A stretch of DNA of 15,086 bases from an uncultured Eubacteriales bacterium (GCA_948762645.1 CAQBRY010000041.1:1-15086); one strand, 5' to 3'. Counted from the stretch's first letter, positions 1 to 6,836 are shown. The notes: a model not told the origin generated them from the sequence alone. Numbers and translations are program-made.

Positions 1-505
1 GTGAATTGCAGTGGGAAAATTTAAATTAAAAAATAAAATAGTTTCCAACAATGATTACTTAAATAATATATTCGAAAGAAAAATTATAATTTATAAAGTT
101 TATATCAAATTTAAATTGATAAATATTAATAATCTCTAGTTGATTAGGATCAAAATATTAAATTTTATTATATATGTAAAGGCACTTAAAAATATTTTTA
201 AAATTAATATTTATTTAAATAATTCACTTTTGTTACGATCAGTAGTAATAAAATAATCATAAATGAATATTTTTTACAATCCAATCCGTTAATTTAAAAA
301 AATGATTTATTTTTTAATATATTAAAATAACCAAAATATTTCAGTTTTCACATTTAAAGTAAATCAGATAAATGAAGTCAAAGTTATTTAAGTCTAGAAT
401 TCATATAATATATCTTTATTAACCATTTACTTTATATAATATATACTTTTAATCAGTGTACATTCCACAAATCGTAACTATAAAATTATGCTTCTTCTAA
501 AAAGT
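1..505. other. Gene-poor AT-rich stretch, no supported gene
   Basis: I see no reading frame with a credible start and ribosome binding site on either strand, no tRNA-like fold and no strong hairpin. The stretch lies downstream of the broken ADP-ribosyltransferase gene and is very rich in A and T. A tiny frame on the minus strand near 190-250 would encode a short hydrophobic peptide, but it has no ribosome binding site. The region may be decayed coding sequence or plain intergenic DNA; I cannot tell which. Confidence 0.4.
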
Positions 506-1282
506 TTAAACTATCTGTACATCCAAAATATATCCTACAATATTTTCAGACTGTTTCTCTAAACGTCTAGGTTGAATATTCAATATTTTAAATTCCATCC
601 CGCTATCTAAAAACATTTCTGATTGGATTGATACAATATTTAAAGCAACAGCCTTATTTCCAGGAGTCAAATATATACGCATAAAAGATTATTCCCATAA
701 GAATTTGCACAGTTTAAATTTAAACTTGTACTGGTAAACCCTAAGTCTAGATAAGTTGTATTTATTAATCTGCGAACATTATCTGGAGCCAGTCGACGAT
801 CTGCTATTTTATTATATTCCAACAAATAATCTAAAAATTCATCTTTTACACCCCTATCAACTACTATACCTTGCGATAAAGGAAGAGTTCTGTCAAATAA
901 TCTTTTTACTGATGCAATAATAGGCACACCTCTACAAAGTCCTTCACGCATTCTTTGACTCACACCAGTTTCCTCAACAAAATCTGATATGTTTTTTATA
1001 TCCTGAGAATCTACAGATGAAAGGTCTAATAAAGACAAGTGATTATATACATATGTTAACTTATGTTGATCATCAGCTTTAACTAAAAGATTTATTAGGT
1101 GGTCTCTATTAGTTTCTGTAACAATGCCGGTCTATTTTATACATATTTTTAAAGCATATATTTAATGAATTATTTTCCAAGCAGAAATCATATATAATAG
1201 CTTTTGTAATAGATTACATCAATGTAGAACTTAACAAAAATAATACGAAACTTATAAAAAATAATTTTATATTTTTTCTCAT
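506..1282 (-). pseudogene. Broken C3-like mono-ADP-ribosyltransferase exotoxin gene
   Basis: An ATG at 1282, with a purine-rich AAAGG upstream, starts a signal peptide (MRKNIKLFFISFVLFLLSS) that is interrupted by TAA at codon 23 (1216-1214). The same frame then reads on to about 1132. Homology-like sequence continues one base out of phase (1131-682, internal TGA at 669-667), then returns to the first frame at about 679 and runs to TAA at 508-506. The joined product of about 255 residues carries the three ADP-ribosyltransferase motifs: the VVDRG arginine (855-853), FTSTS (STS at 732-724) and IQSE (Q-x-E at 625-617) in a turn followed by MFLDSGMEFKIL. Q-x-E is typical of C3-type enzymes that modify asparagine on Rho GTPases; E-x-E marks arginine-modifying types. 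One stop and two frameshifts point to a decayed toxin gene. Clustered sequencing errors are the alternative. The gene lies just beyond the terminator of the phospholipase operon. Confidence 0.75.
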
Positions 1283-1393
1283 TATTAGTTTTTTCCTTTT
1301 ATAAAATTTATTTTTGATGAATTCATAACTAACTAAATATATATTATTATTTAAGATTTACCATACATTAATTAATGAATTAAATAATTAAAA

Positions 1394-1414
1394 AGTCCAC
1401 CATCTTGGTGGACT
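1394..1414 (-). terminator. Rho-independent terminator of the secreted-protein operon
   Basis: AGTCCACC and GGTGGACT form a perfect 8-bp stem around a 5-base loop. Read on the minus strand, the stem is followed directly by a run of five T. It sits 10 bases past the stop of the 188-aa gene, so it ends the transcript of the three secreted-protein genes before the toxin relic. Confidence 0.85.
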
Positions 1415-1424
1415 CTAATTATTT

Positions 1425-1991
1425 TTAAGTTTGTTGTATTCTATGAGTGATATTCCCTAAGGATTCACAGCAAAATATAACATCAGAATTGTCTAGTTGC
1501 TTATTTACTATACCTTTTTTTATAAAATCTATAGATCCAAAGCTTTCACCCAAGTCATATGATAAATTTTTAGTCCTTGTAAAAACTTTTAAGTCATATT
1601 TACTATCATTACAAACTTGTCCATGAATAGTGCTTAAACATTTACATTCATTTAATTCCGAATTATATCTAAAATTGAACTCCATATATGCAGCTGCTAT
1701 AACTCTGTCATAATTACTATTAATATCACAATATGTAATTTCTAATCTCACTGTTTTATATTCATAGTGACTTTCTAAAAAATCTTCTCCGTAATTATAT
1801 TTTAAATATACTACATTTTCTTTCTTCTTTATTCCATTTGCAAGCATAGTTTCAGTAGAAGTTTGTTTTTCAAGCTCTAGTATATTTAAATTCTCAGCAA
1901 AGTCCATTCCATTTACATTACACGCCATACTGTAAAAATCGAAACCACATAAAGTAAATATTGTTAATAAATAACTTATAAACTTTCTCAT
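1425..1991 (-). CDS. Small exported protein, unknown function (paralogue of next upstream gene)
   Basis: I do not recognise this 188-aa protein. It begins with a basic start and a hydrophobic stretch (residues 1-22), then a plausible cleavage site at YSMA/CNVNG, so it is probably exported; a lipobox is not convincing. The mature part is polar and holds several cysteines (C116, C118, C127, C174, C175), which could form disulfides outside the cell. A GGGGG-rich ribosome binding site lies about 7 bases before the ATG. It is the last gene of a three-gene minus-strand operon, 11 bases after the 210-aa gene, and is followed by a terminator. Residues 84-109, 127-131 and 170-181 line up with residues 97-123, 140-143 and 192-203 of the 210-aa neighbour, suggesting an old duplication. 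Co-transcription with phospholipase C suggests a host-directed or surface role, but that is inference. Confidence 0.8.
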   Translation of the reverse strand: MRKFISYLLTIFTLCGFDFYSMACNVNGMDFAENLNILELEKQTSTETMLANGIKKKENVVYLKYNYGEDFLESHYEYKTVRLEITYCDINSNYDRVIAAAYMEFNFRYNSELNECKCLSTIHGQVCNDSKYDLKVFTRTKNLSYDLGESFGSIDFIKKGIVNKQLDNSDVIFCCESLGNITHRIQQT

Positions 1992-2002
1992 TTAATTGCC
2001 CC

Positions 2003-2635
2003 CTAAAATACACTTGAATTTAATATTATGTTGCCATTTTTTGAACATCTAAAGTCTATATGGAAATTTTCGTAATATACGCTCTTAGTTGAAAACTTTG
2101 GATTTTTATATAAATTTGTTATTAATGACACAGCACAGACAGAGTCGTCTTTAGAAGAAAGTATTTCATTATTTTGCTTTATTTTCCACTTTTTATCTAT
2201 GGACCTTTTTGACTTACAAATTATGTCTTCTTTTGCATTAGAAATCTCACAAAATGTTTTTTTATCATATGTAAATGTAACTTTAAATTTGTGGCTTGCT
2301 AATTCTTTTATAGGTTTATTGCTTACGTTCATAAAGTACGTTCCTTTTACACTTACACCCTTCCTATAGATATGTGTACAGTCCTTAGAACTTAAAGTGG
2401 ATTCAGGAGAAAATGCTATCTCTATTACGTATTCTATTCCATTTCCAAATATCATTTTTCTAATTATTCTTTCCGTCTTATTTTTTGCTACACCTAAAAA
2501 TAATTCCTTAGAAATTAAATTACTAGTATTCTTATCTATTACTTCTTCAGCATTAAATCTAGTACAAGAATTTCTCAATATTATTTGACACATTATTCCA
2601 AAAGTAAACAAAAATCTTAAAAAATATTTTTTCAT
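2003..2635 (-). CDS. Small exported protein, unknown function (paralogue of next downstream gene)
   Basis: This 210-aa protein is not one I recognise. The N-terminus has lysines followed by a hydrophobic core (residues 5-20) and then polar sequence, as in a signal peptide, although no standard cleavage site stands out. The body appears beta-rich, with alternating hydrophobic residues (HKFKVTFTY, YVIEIAF), and has cysteines at about 86, 129, 140, 167 and 197. A strong GGGAGGG ribosome binding site lies 8 bases upstream of the ATG. The gene is the middle one of the operon, 26 bases after phospholipase C and 11 bases before the 188-aa gene. Shared segments with that gene include TYxxxV/I-N/S, a Y-ending FxFxY strand, C-x(1-2)-SK and a C-terminal C-x(3-4)-GNI. 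Overall identity is low, so paralogy is likely but not proven. Confidence 0.8.
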   Translation of the reverse strand: MKKYFLRFLFTFGIMCQIILRNSCTRFNAEEVIDKNTSNLISKELFLGVAKNKTERIIRKMIFGNGIEYVIEIAFSPESTLSSKDCTHIYRKGVSVKGTYFMNVSNKPIKELASHKFKVTFTYDKKTFCEISNAKEDIICKSKRSIDKKWKIKQNNEILSSKDDSVCAVSLITNLYKNPKFSTKSVYYENFHIDFRCSKNGNIILNSSVF

Positions 2636-2661
2636 GTTAATTTCCCTCCCTTAAATTATTT

Positions 2662-3513
2662 TTAAACTATTTCTATTTCATCACGTAATTCTTCATCAAC
2701 TTTTACGCTTGCTTCATCATGAATCAATTGTGTGACTTCATCATAGAACCTATTGAGCAGCCCTACAACTACTTTCTGAGCATTTAAAACAGAATGTTTA
2801 GCAACTATATCTTGTGGTAACAATTTGTATTCTAAAGAATAAAATAAATCTGCAGATAAGTATGCACATGTTTTACCTATAATTTTTTTAGTAGTATTAA
2901 GGTAATATTTTAAATTTTCTTTTTGAACTGTGGCAATACACATATCTTGTATAACTTCACATCTTTTTTCAAATTCTACATGCATTGACAATTTTATTCC
3001 TGCATCCATAAAGTTTTCATAGTTTGTATGTACAGGTGTACTTAAATCCTCAACAAAATGTAATGACCTACCAAACTCTTGAAATGCTTCGGTAATATAT
3101 CCTGTTTTATAATTTGTTATTGCCGCATTATAATGCTTAATAAATTTTGTTAAAGCTGATTCTTTCTCACCCATAAAATTAAGTTCTGTAGCCGGATTAT
3201 AGAAATGCCATTTAAATCCTCCATCAGTTTCGTCCTCATCAGGCTTTACGCAATACTCCAATATAACGTCTTTAACTTCATCAGTATAAAAATCACTATA
3301 TATACTTTCAATCTTTTCTTTAGTTTTATCAACTTCTTTATTTTCTGCACTTTCTTTATCATCTTTAGTACTGCCTAGATCATGCAGTATTGATAAACTA
3401 GCCCTTGTTACATATTCATGAGTGGAACTAGCAAATCCATATACATTGGTCATCAAAACTGAAAAAACAAAATATGTACCAAATGATAAAAAAAAGTTTC
3501 TAAATTTACTCAT
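2662..3513 (-). CDS. plc: Secreted zinc-dependent phospholipase C (alpha-toxin catalytic domain only)
   Basis: The 283-aa precursor resembles zinc-dependent phospholipases C such as Bacillus cereus PC-PLC and the N-domain of clostridial alpha-toxin, which hydrolyse phosphatidylcholine-type lipids outside the cell. A signal peptide spans about residues 1-26. Residues matching the zinc ligands are H32 (STHEYVT), D92 (KPDED), H103 (WHFYNP), H152, D156 and H162 (LHFVEDLSTPVH), and H178 and E182 (HVEFE). The family's mature N-terminal tryptophan, itself a zinc ligand, is absent; Y25 or F27 occupies that place. There is no room for the C-terminal membrane-binding C2-like domain of alpha-toxin, and total length equals that of the Bacillus precursor. 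An acidic and lysine-rich insert lies at about 48-67. It leads the operon behind a good promoter and a GGGAG ribosome binding site. Membrane damage to host cells or lipid scavenging are possible roles. The family is clear; activity is uncertain because of the missing tryptophan. Confidence 0.88.
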   Translation of the reverse strand: MSKFRNFFLSFGTYFVFSVLMTNVYGFASSTHEYVTRASLSILHDLGSTKDDKESAENKEVDKTKEKIESIYSDFYTDEVKDVILEYCVKPDEDETDGGFKWHFYNPATELNFMGEKESALTKFIKHYNAAITNYKTGYITEAFQEFGRSLHFVEDLSTPVHTNYENFMDAGIKLSMHVEFEKRCEVIQDMCIATVQKENLKYYLNTTKKIIGKTCAYLSADLFYSLEYKLLPQDIVAKHSVLNAQKVVVGLLNRFYDEVTQLIHDEASVKVDEELRDEIEIV

Positions 3514-3582
3514 TTTATACTCCCTCTTTTCACAAAATTATTATTTTTTTGTACTTTTCATAAAATTTATCTATATTAAATA

Positions 3583-3612
3583 TAAAATATAGAAATAAAA
3601 TTCTATATTTTA
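3583..3612. repeat. 12-bp perfect inverted repeat at phospholipase promoter (operator candidate)
   Basis: TAAAATATAGAA (3583-3594) is followed after six bases by its perfect complement TTCTATATTTTA (3601-3612). On the minus strand it covers the predicted transcription start and early leader of the phospholipase operon, ending two bases from the -10 box. It could be a repressor site or form a hairpin at the 5' end of the message. Confidence 0.5.
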
Positions 3613-3614
3613 GT

Positions 3615-3642
3615 ATTATATCACTAATTATAATTTTGTAAA
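3615..3642 (-). promoter_or_regulatory. Predicted sigma-A-type promoter of the phospholipase operon
   Basis: Read on the minus strand, TTTACA (3642-3637) and a perfect TATAAT (3620-3615) are 16 bases apart. The start would fall near 3608, leaving a leader of about 95 bases before the phospholipase ATG. Perfect -10 boxes arise by chance in DNA this AT-rich, but the position and spacing are right. Confidence 0.55.
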
Positions 3643-3745
3643 TATTTTTACAAACATATTTTTTTAATATATTTTTCATAACTCAAAATAATTAGAATCT
3701 CGCATTTTATTTCCAAAATTTACATTTAAATGTAAAAATAAAAAC

Positions 3746-3768
3746 CTGTATTACTCAAAGTAATACAG
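3746..3768 (-). terminator. Hairpin terminator downstream of the 56-aa membrane protein gene
   Basis: CTGTATTAC and GTAATACAG form a perfect 9-bp stem with a 5-base loop. On the minus strand the stem is followed by a GGTTTTATTTTTA tract, so it terminates minus-strand transcripts. The nearest upstream minus-strand gene ends about 200 bases earlier, which implies a long 3' untranslated region. Confidence 0.7.
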
Positions 3769-3969
3769 ATTCAATAAATATTTTGTTTTATTTTTAATTT
3801 ACAATTATTCTATACTTTTCAATTCAACATAAATTCATCCATTTTAAAACTTCTATATACTATAACACGTAAATCCTGATAGAAGCATTATACAAAAACC
3901 TTAAATTTATAATTTGGTAAGAATCATTCACATATCAAAAAATACTAATATTACAAATATTATATTTAT

Positions 3970-4140
3970 CTATTGTATAGTATTTTCTAAATATTCTTCT
4001 AATTGTTTGTCTTCTTTCTTCTTTTTCTTATCTTTTAATACTAATATTGTAGTAACTAAAGATAAAATAGTTATTATTGCTGTAGTAATTCCAACAATAA
4101 AAGCTATTCCATATCTACTGTTATTTTCATTATTTCTCAT
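3970..4140 (-). CDS. Small single-span membrane protein, unknown function
   Basis: I chose the ATG at 4140 because an AAGGGAG ribosome binding site (4150-4156) lies 9 bases before it. A longer reading from 4236 would start inside the regulatory palindromes and has no such site. The 56-aa product has a polar N-terminus (MRNNENNSRYG), one membrane span (about residues 11-35, IAFIVGITTAIITILSLVTTILVL) and a highly charged tail with five consecutive lysines and a short acidic helix. The positive tail should stay in the cytoplasm. It is not recognisable as a known family. It stands alone between asnB and the phospholipase operon, with two palindromes upstream and a distant terminator, so it is probably transcribed separately. 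Confidence 0.6.
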   Translation of the reverse strand: MRNNENNSRYGIAFIVGITTAIITILSLVTTILVLKDKKKKKEDKQLEEYLENTIQ

Positions 4141-4167
4141 AAGATCATACTCCCTTAACATGAAAAA

Positions 4168-4235
4168 ATTATAATTAAAGCTTATGCTAACATATATCAG
4201 CATCGAAATCAACTTCTGACTAATATATATTAGCA
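4168..4235 (-). promoter_or_regulatory. Promoter with two operator-like palindromes before the 56-aa gene
   Basis: On the minus strand a TATAAT box (4173-4168) lies about 28 bases before the ATG but has no good -35 box. Upstream are two related imperfect or perfect palindromes, CTAACATATATCAG (4187-4200) and CTAATATATATTAG (4220-4233), 33 bases apart centre to centre, close to three helical turns. They centre near -32 and -65 relative to the presumed start. Paired sites over a poor -35 box would suit an activator, but the sites are AT-rich and the regulator is unknown. Confidence 0.4.
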
Positions 4236-4251
4236 CAATACAAATAATATT

Positions 4252-6090
4252 TTATACTTCTTCATTAAAATATATACTATACCAAACTATAAAAGTATAT
4301 ATTGTCCATATTTTTCTACTATTGTCCCATTTTTGCTTATAATGATCTTCCAGAAACTTTAATATCTCGTCTGAATTAAAAAATTTCCGAGCGATTTTAC
4401 CGCAAAATGCTTTCTTCACTATTTCATAATATTTTTTATCCCTTAGCCATACCCTTGTGGGAACAGGAAATCCTAATTTTTCTTTGTCCGCCGTATCTTT
4501 AGGAAGTCTCTTTGATGCCGCTACTCTAAGTGCATATTTAGTATTTTTCTTATTTACCTTTAAATTTACCGGTATAGTCGACGCTACTCCGAAAACTTCT
4601 TTATCTAAAAAAGGTACTCTAAGTTCCAATGAATTTGCCATACTCATTCTATCTGCTTTTAATAATATATCCCCCACCATCCATAAATTTATATCTAAAT
4701 ACTGCATCTTTGTTACATCGTCATAGTCTTTAGTTTCCTTGTAAAAACCAGAGCATAAATCTTGAGGTCTAGTTGCAATAGATGAATCTTTTAATATTTT
4801 TTGTTTATCTTCAAAGGAAAACATAAATGCGTTACCTATATATTTATTTTCTGTAGTATGTTCCCCTCTTATAATATAACTTCTACCTCTAAAATAAAAG
4901 GGTATCTTTTTTACAAACTTTGATAAAAAAGTTCTTAAACCCTGAGGAATAATTTTTTGGTACATCCTAAACACTTGGGGCTCATTATAAACAGTATATC
5001 CTCCGAAAAGTTCATCCGCACCTTCCCCGGAAAGTACAACTTTAACGTATTTACTAGCTAAGTTACATACAAAATATAATGCAACACAAGATGGATCAGC
5101 TAAAGGTTGGTCCATATGATACTGTACTTTTTTGAAAGTACCCCAAAACTCTTCAGATGTTATTAATTTATAATGGTGATCAAGTCCTACTTTCTTAGAC
5201 AGTCTTTTAGCCCACGACGCTTCATTATATTTTTCTCCAAATTCAAATCCTACCGTAAATGCTTTTTGGCCTGGAAAATATGATGATACATAACTTGAAT
5301 CTATACCGCTGGATAAAAAGCAACCCACTTCTACGTCACTAATTCTATGAGTTTCAACAGAATCCTTAAATACATCCTCTATTGATTTTACCGCTTCATC
5401 TAACTGTAAATTTTCATCAATATTGAACTCCGCCTTAAAATACCTCTTTATATCTATTTCTCCATTTTTTACAGTCATATAGTGTCCGGGCAACAAGCAG
5501 TACACTCCCTCGAAAAATGTTTCAGGAGGTACTGCGTATTGAAAGGATAAATATCTATCCAGTGTATTTTTATTAAGAACCTTTTTGAATTCCGGAAAAG
5601 CTAATATACTTTTTATTTCTGAGGCATATATAAAATTACCTCCGACCTTTGCATAATGTAGGGGCTTTATGCCAAAAAAATCTCTTGCTAAAAAAAGTGA
5701 CTTTTTATCTCTATCCCAAATAGCAAATGCAAACATTCCTCTTAGTTTGTTTAAAATTCCTGATCCCCACTCTTCAAATCCGTGAAGAATTACTTCTGAA
5801 TCAGATTCCGTATAAAATTTATGTCCTTTTTTTATTAGGTCTTCTTTTATATCTTTATAATTATATATTTCTCCATTAAAGTTTAGTACTAATGTATTTG
5901 TTTCATTATATATAGGTTGACTGCCGCCATCTAAGTCTATAATGCTTAGCCTTCTAAATCCCATGGAAATGTCTTTATCTGCAAAATATCCTGCACTGTC
6001 AGGACCTCTATGAGTGATTAAATCAGCCATAGTCTCAATTACTTTTACTTTATTGCTAACTTCCCCTGTGAAGCCACAAAGTCCACACAT
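4252..6090 (-). CDS. asnB: Asparagine synthetase (glutamine-hydrolysing)
   Basis: This enzyme makes asparagine from aspartate, glutamine and ATP in the cytoplasm. I place the start at 6090, not 6120, because AGGAGG lies 10 bases before it and because the second residue must be cysteine (MCGLCGFTG), the nucleophile of the glutaminase domain once Met is removed. The 612-aa product has an N-terminal class II glutamine amidotransferase domain (HRGPDS 27-32, NGEIYN 72-77). A synthetase domain follows, with the ATP-binding loop LSSGIDSS (259-266) and LSGEGADELFGGY (353-365). Length and motif order are normal and nothing is broken. It has its own promoter and sits between the 56-aa and Myb-like genes. 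Its purpose may be asparagine supply for protein synthesis; some relatives instead amidate cell-wall precursors or peptides, so the substrate is an inference. Confidence 0.95.
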   Translation of the reverse strand: MCGLCGFTGEVSNKVKVIETMADLITHRGPDSAGYFADKDISMGFRRLSIIDLDGGSQPIYNETNTLVLNFNGEIYNYKDIKEDLIKKGHKFYTESDSEVILHGFEEWGSGILNKLRGMFAFAIWDRDKKSLFLARDFFGIKPLHYAKVGGNFIYASEIKSILAFPEFKKVLNKNTLDRYLSFQYAVPPETFFEGVYCLLPGHYMTVKNGEIDIKRYFKAEFNIDENLQLDEAVKSIEDVFKDSVETHRISDVEVGCFLSSGIDSSYVSSYFPGQKAFTVGFEFGEKYNEASWAKRLSKKVGLDHHYKLITSEEFWGTFKKVQYHMDQPLADPSCVALYFVCNLASKYVKVVLSGEGADELFGGYTVYNEPQVFRMYQKIIPQGLRTFLSKFVKKIPFYFRGRSYIIRGEHTTENKYIGNAFMFSFEDKQKILKDSSIATRPQDLCSGFYKETKDYDDVTKMQYLDINLWMVGDILLKADRMSMANSLELRVPFLDKEVFGVASTIPVNLKVNKKNTKYALRVAASKRLPKDTADKEKLGFPVPTRVWLRDKKYYEIVKKAFCGKIARKFFNSDEILKFLEDHYKQKWDNSRKIWTIYTFIVWYSIYFNEEV

Positions 6091-6129
6091 CTTTCTACAT
6101 CCTCCTATATAATTAAGCATGTCTTACAG

Positions 6130-6158
6130 ATTATATCATTGAATATATTCGCTTACAA
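6130..6158 (-). promoter_or_regulatory. Predicted promoter of asnB
   Basis: Read on the minus strand, TTGTAA (6158-6153) and a perfect TATAAT (6135-6130) are 17 bases apart. The start would fall near 6123, giving a leader of about 33 bases that contains the AGGAGG site. This means asnB need not depend on the Myb-like gene upstream. Confidence 0.65.
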
Positions 6159-6182
6159 TAAAGTAATTTCTAAAATTTAAGC

Positions 6183-6683
6183 TTAACTGAAAATAGGAGG
6201 AAAAGGACTTGCCGGTGCCGATTGACAAACCCTAACTGTTTTTGGCTTTACCCACAGGGCTTTAGGAAGAAACACACAGCTATCATCTAGAGTATGATCG
6301 TATGTATTGTATGTTTTAAAATATAAATATGCTAAAACTGCAGAAGGTACTCCAAATATTTCTTGTAATTGTTCCCAATCTTCCCCTACATTATAAACTT
6401 TCCTATGCAAAGATTTCAATTCTTCTACGTTCCAATTTTTTACACACTCAAAATTAGGTTTTAAATATGACATATATCTATCCTGGCATTCAGTTGGAGT
6501 ACACTTACCTTTAAAAACTTTCTTAGATATAACTAGCCAATTTTCCCCTGTAAATTCTTCTACGTTTTTTAATAGTTTAAAATCATTAAAGGTATTCCAC
6601 TTAAATGCATGAACTATTCCACACCCAAAAACAGAAATTGACAGTAATAGACTACCCATAAATTTAAAAATATTTTTTTTCAT
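6183..6683 (-). CDS. Exported protein with two Myb-like (R2R3-type) repeats
   Basis: The 166-aa protein starts with a signal peptide (residues 1-26, likely cleavage at IVHA/FKW; C21 could alternatively be a lipid site but the lipobox is poor). The mature part shows the spacing of tandem Myb repeats. Repeat one has W29, W49 (19 residues between) and Y70 at the third position; repeat two has W84, W103 (18 between) and an aromatic at 121-122. The junction ECQDRYMSYLKP closely resembles the QCRERWHNHLNP segment of animal Myb R2, and the gap to the next Trp is 13 residues against 12. The C-terminus is a proline-rich tail (SAPASPFPPIFS). Myb repeats normally bind DNA in eukaryotic nuclei, so an exported bacterial version suggests an effector acting on host DNA or chromatin; this is inference. 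The ribosome binding site is weak (AAGG, AGG 11-15 bases before ATG). It is transcribed divergently from nifS. Confidence 0.8.
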   Translation of the reverse strand: MKKNIFKFMGSLLLSISVFGCGIVHAFKWNTFNDFKLLKNVEEFTGENWLVISKKVFKGKCTPTECQDRYMSYLKPNFECVKNWNVEELKSLHRKVYNVGEDWEQLQEIFGVPSAVLAYLYFKTYNTYDHTLDDSCVFLPKALWVKPKTVRVCQSAPASPFPPIFS

Positions 6684-6736
6684 TAATTTAAGCCTAACCT
6701 TTCTTGATAATAATTATTTTAACTTTCTTATTTATT

Positions 6737-6763
6737 ATTATATTAAGCATAAATAATTTTCAA
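6737..6763 (-). promoter_or_regulatory. Possible promoter of the Myb-like gene
   Basis: On the minus strand TTGAAA (6763-6758) and TATAAT (6742-6737) are 15 bases apart, two shorter than ideal. The start would lie about 50 bases before the ATG. This is a weak call in AT-rich DNA. Confidence 0.35.
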
Positions 6764-6836
6764 CATTTTTGCTAAAATTTATTTTTATGTACTAAACAAT
6801 ATACTATTTAAGCAAAATTTTATAAACATTTACACA

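Larger units (their letters stand above)
3514..3969. other. Intergenic region with phospholipase-operon control signals
   Basis: No credible gene lies here. It holds the phospholipase-operon promoter (3615-3642), an inverted repeat just downstream of it (3583-3612), and a hairpin terminator (3746-3768). That terminator serves minus-strand transcription coming from the 56-aa gene. The roughly 200 bases between that gene's stop and the terminator contain only very short frames without starts. Confidence 0.6.

Noticed and set aside
190..250. Short minus-strand hydrophobic peptide (ATG near 260)
   Set aside because: It has only about 18 codons and no ribosome binding site, and is compatible with chance in AT-rich DNA.
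667..1038. A stand-alone 123-aa protein starting at TTG 1038
   Set aside because: The frame stays open upstream to 1131 with toxin-like sequence, there is no ribosome binding site at 1038, and the essential Q-x-E motif lies beyond its stop in another frame. It is the middle of a broken gene.
3914..4174. Plus-strand hydrophobic 86-aa frame
   Set aside because: It is the mirror of the 56-aa membrane protein on the minus strand, which has a far better ribosome binding site.
4141..4236. Longer 88-aa form of the small membrane protein
   Set aside because: The start at 4236 would lie in the palindromes and has no ribosome binding site. AAGGGAG fits the ATG at 4140.
4182..4236. Terminator for asnB
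   Set aside because: The palindromes are AT-only in the core and lack a following T run on the minus strand, so they look more like protein-binding sites.
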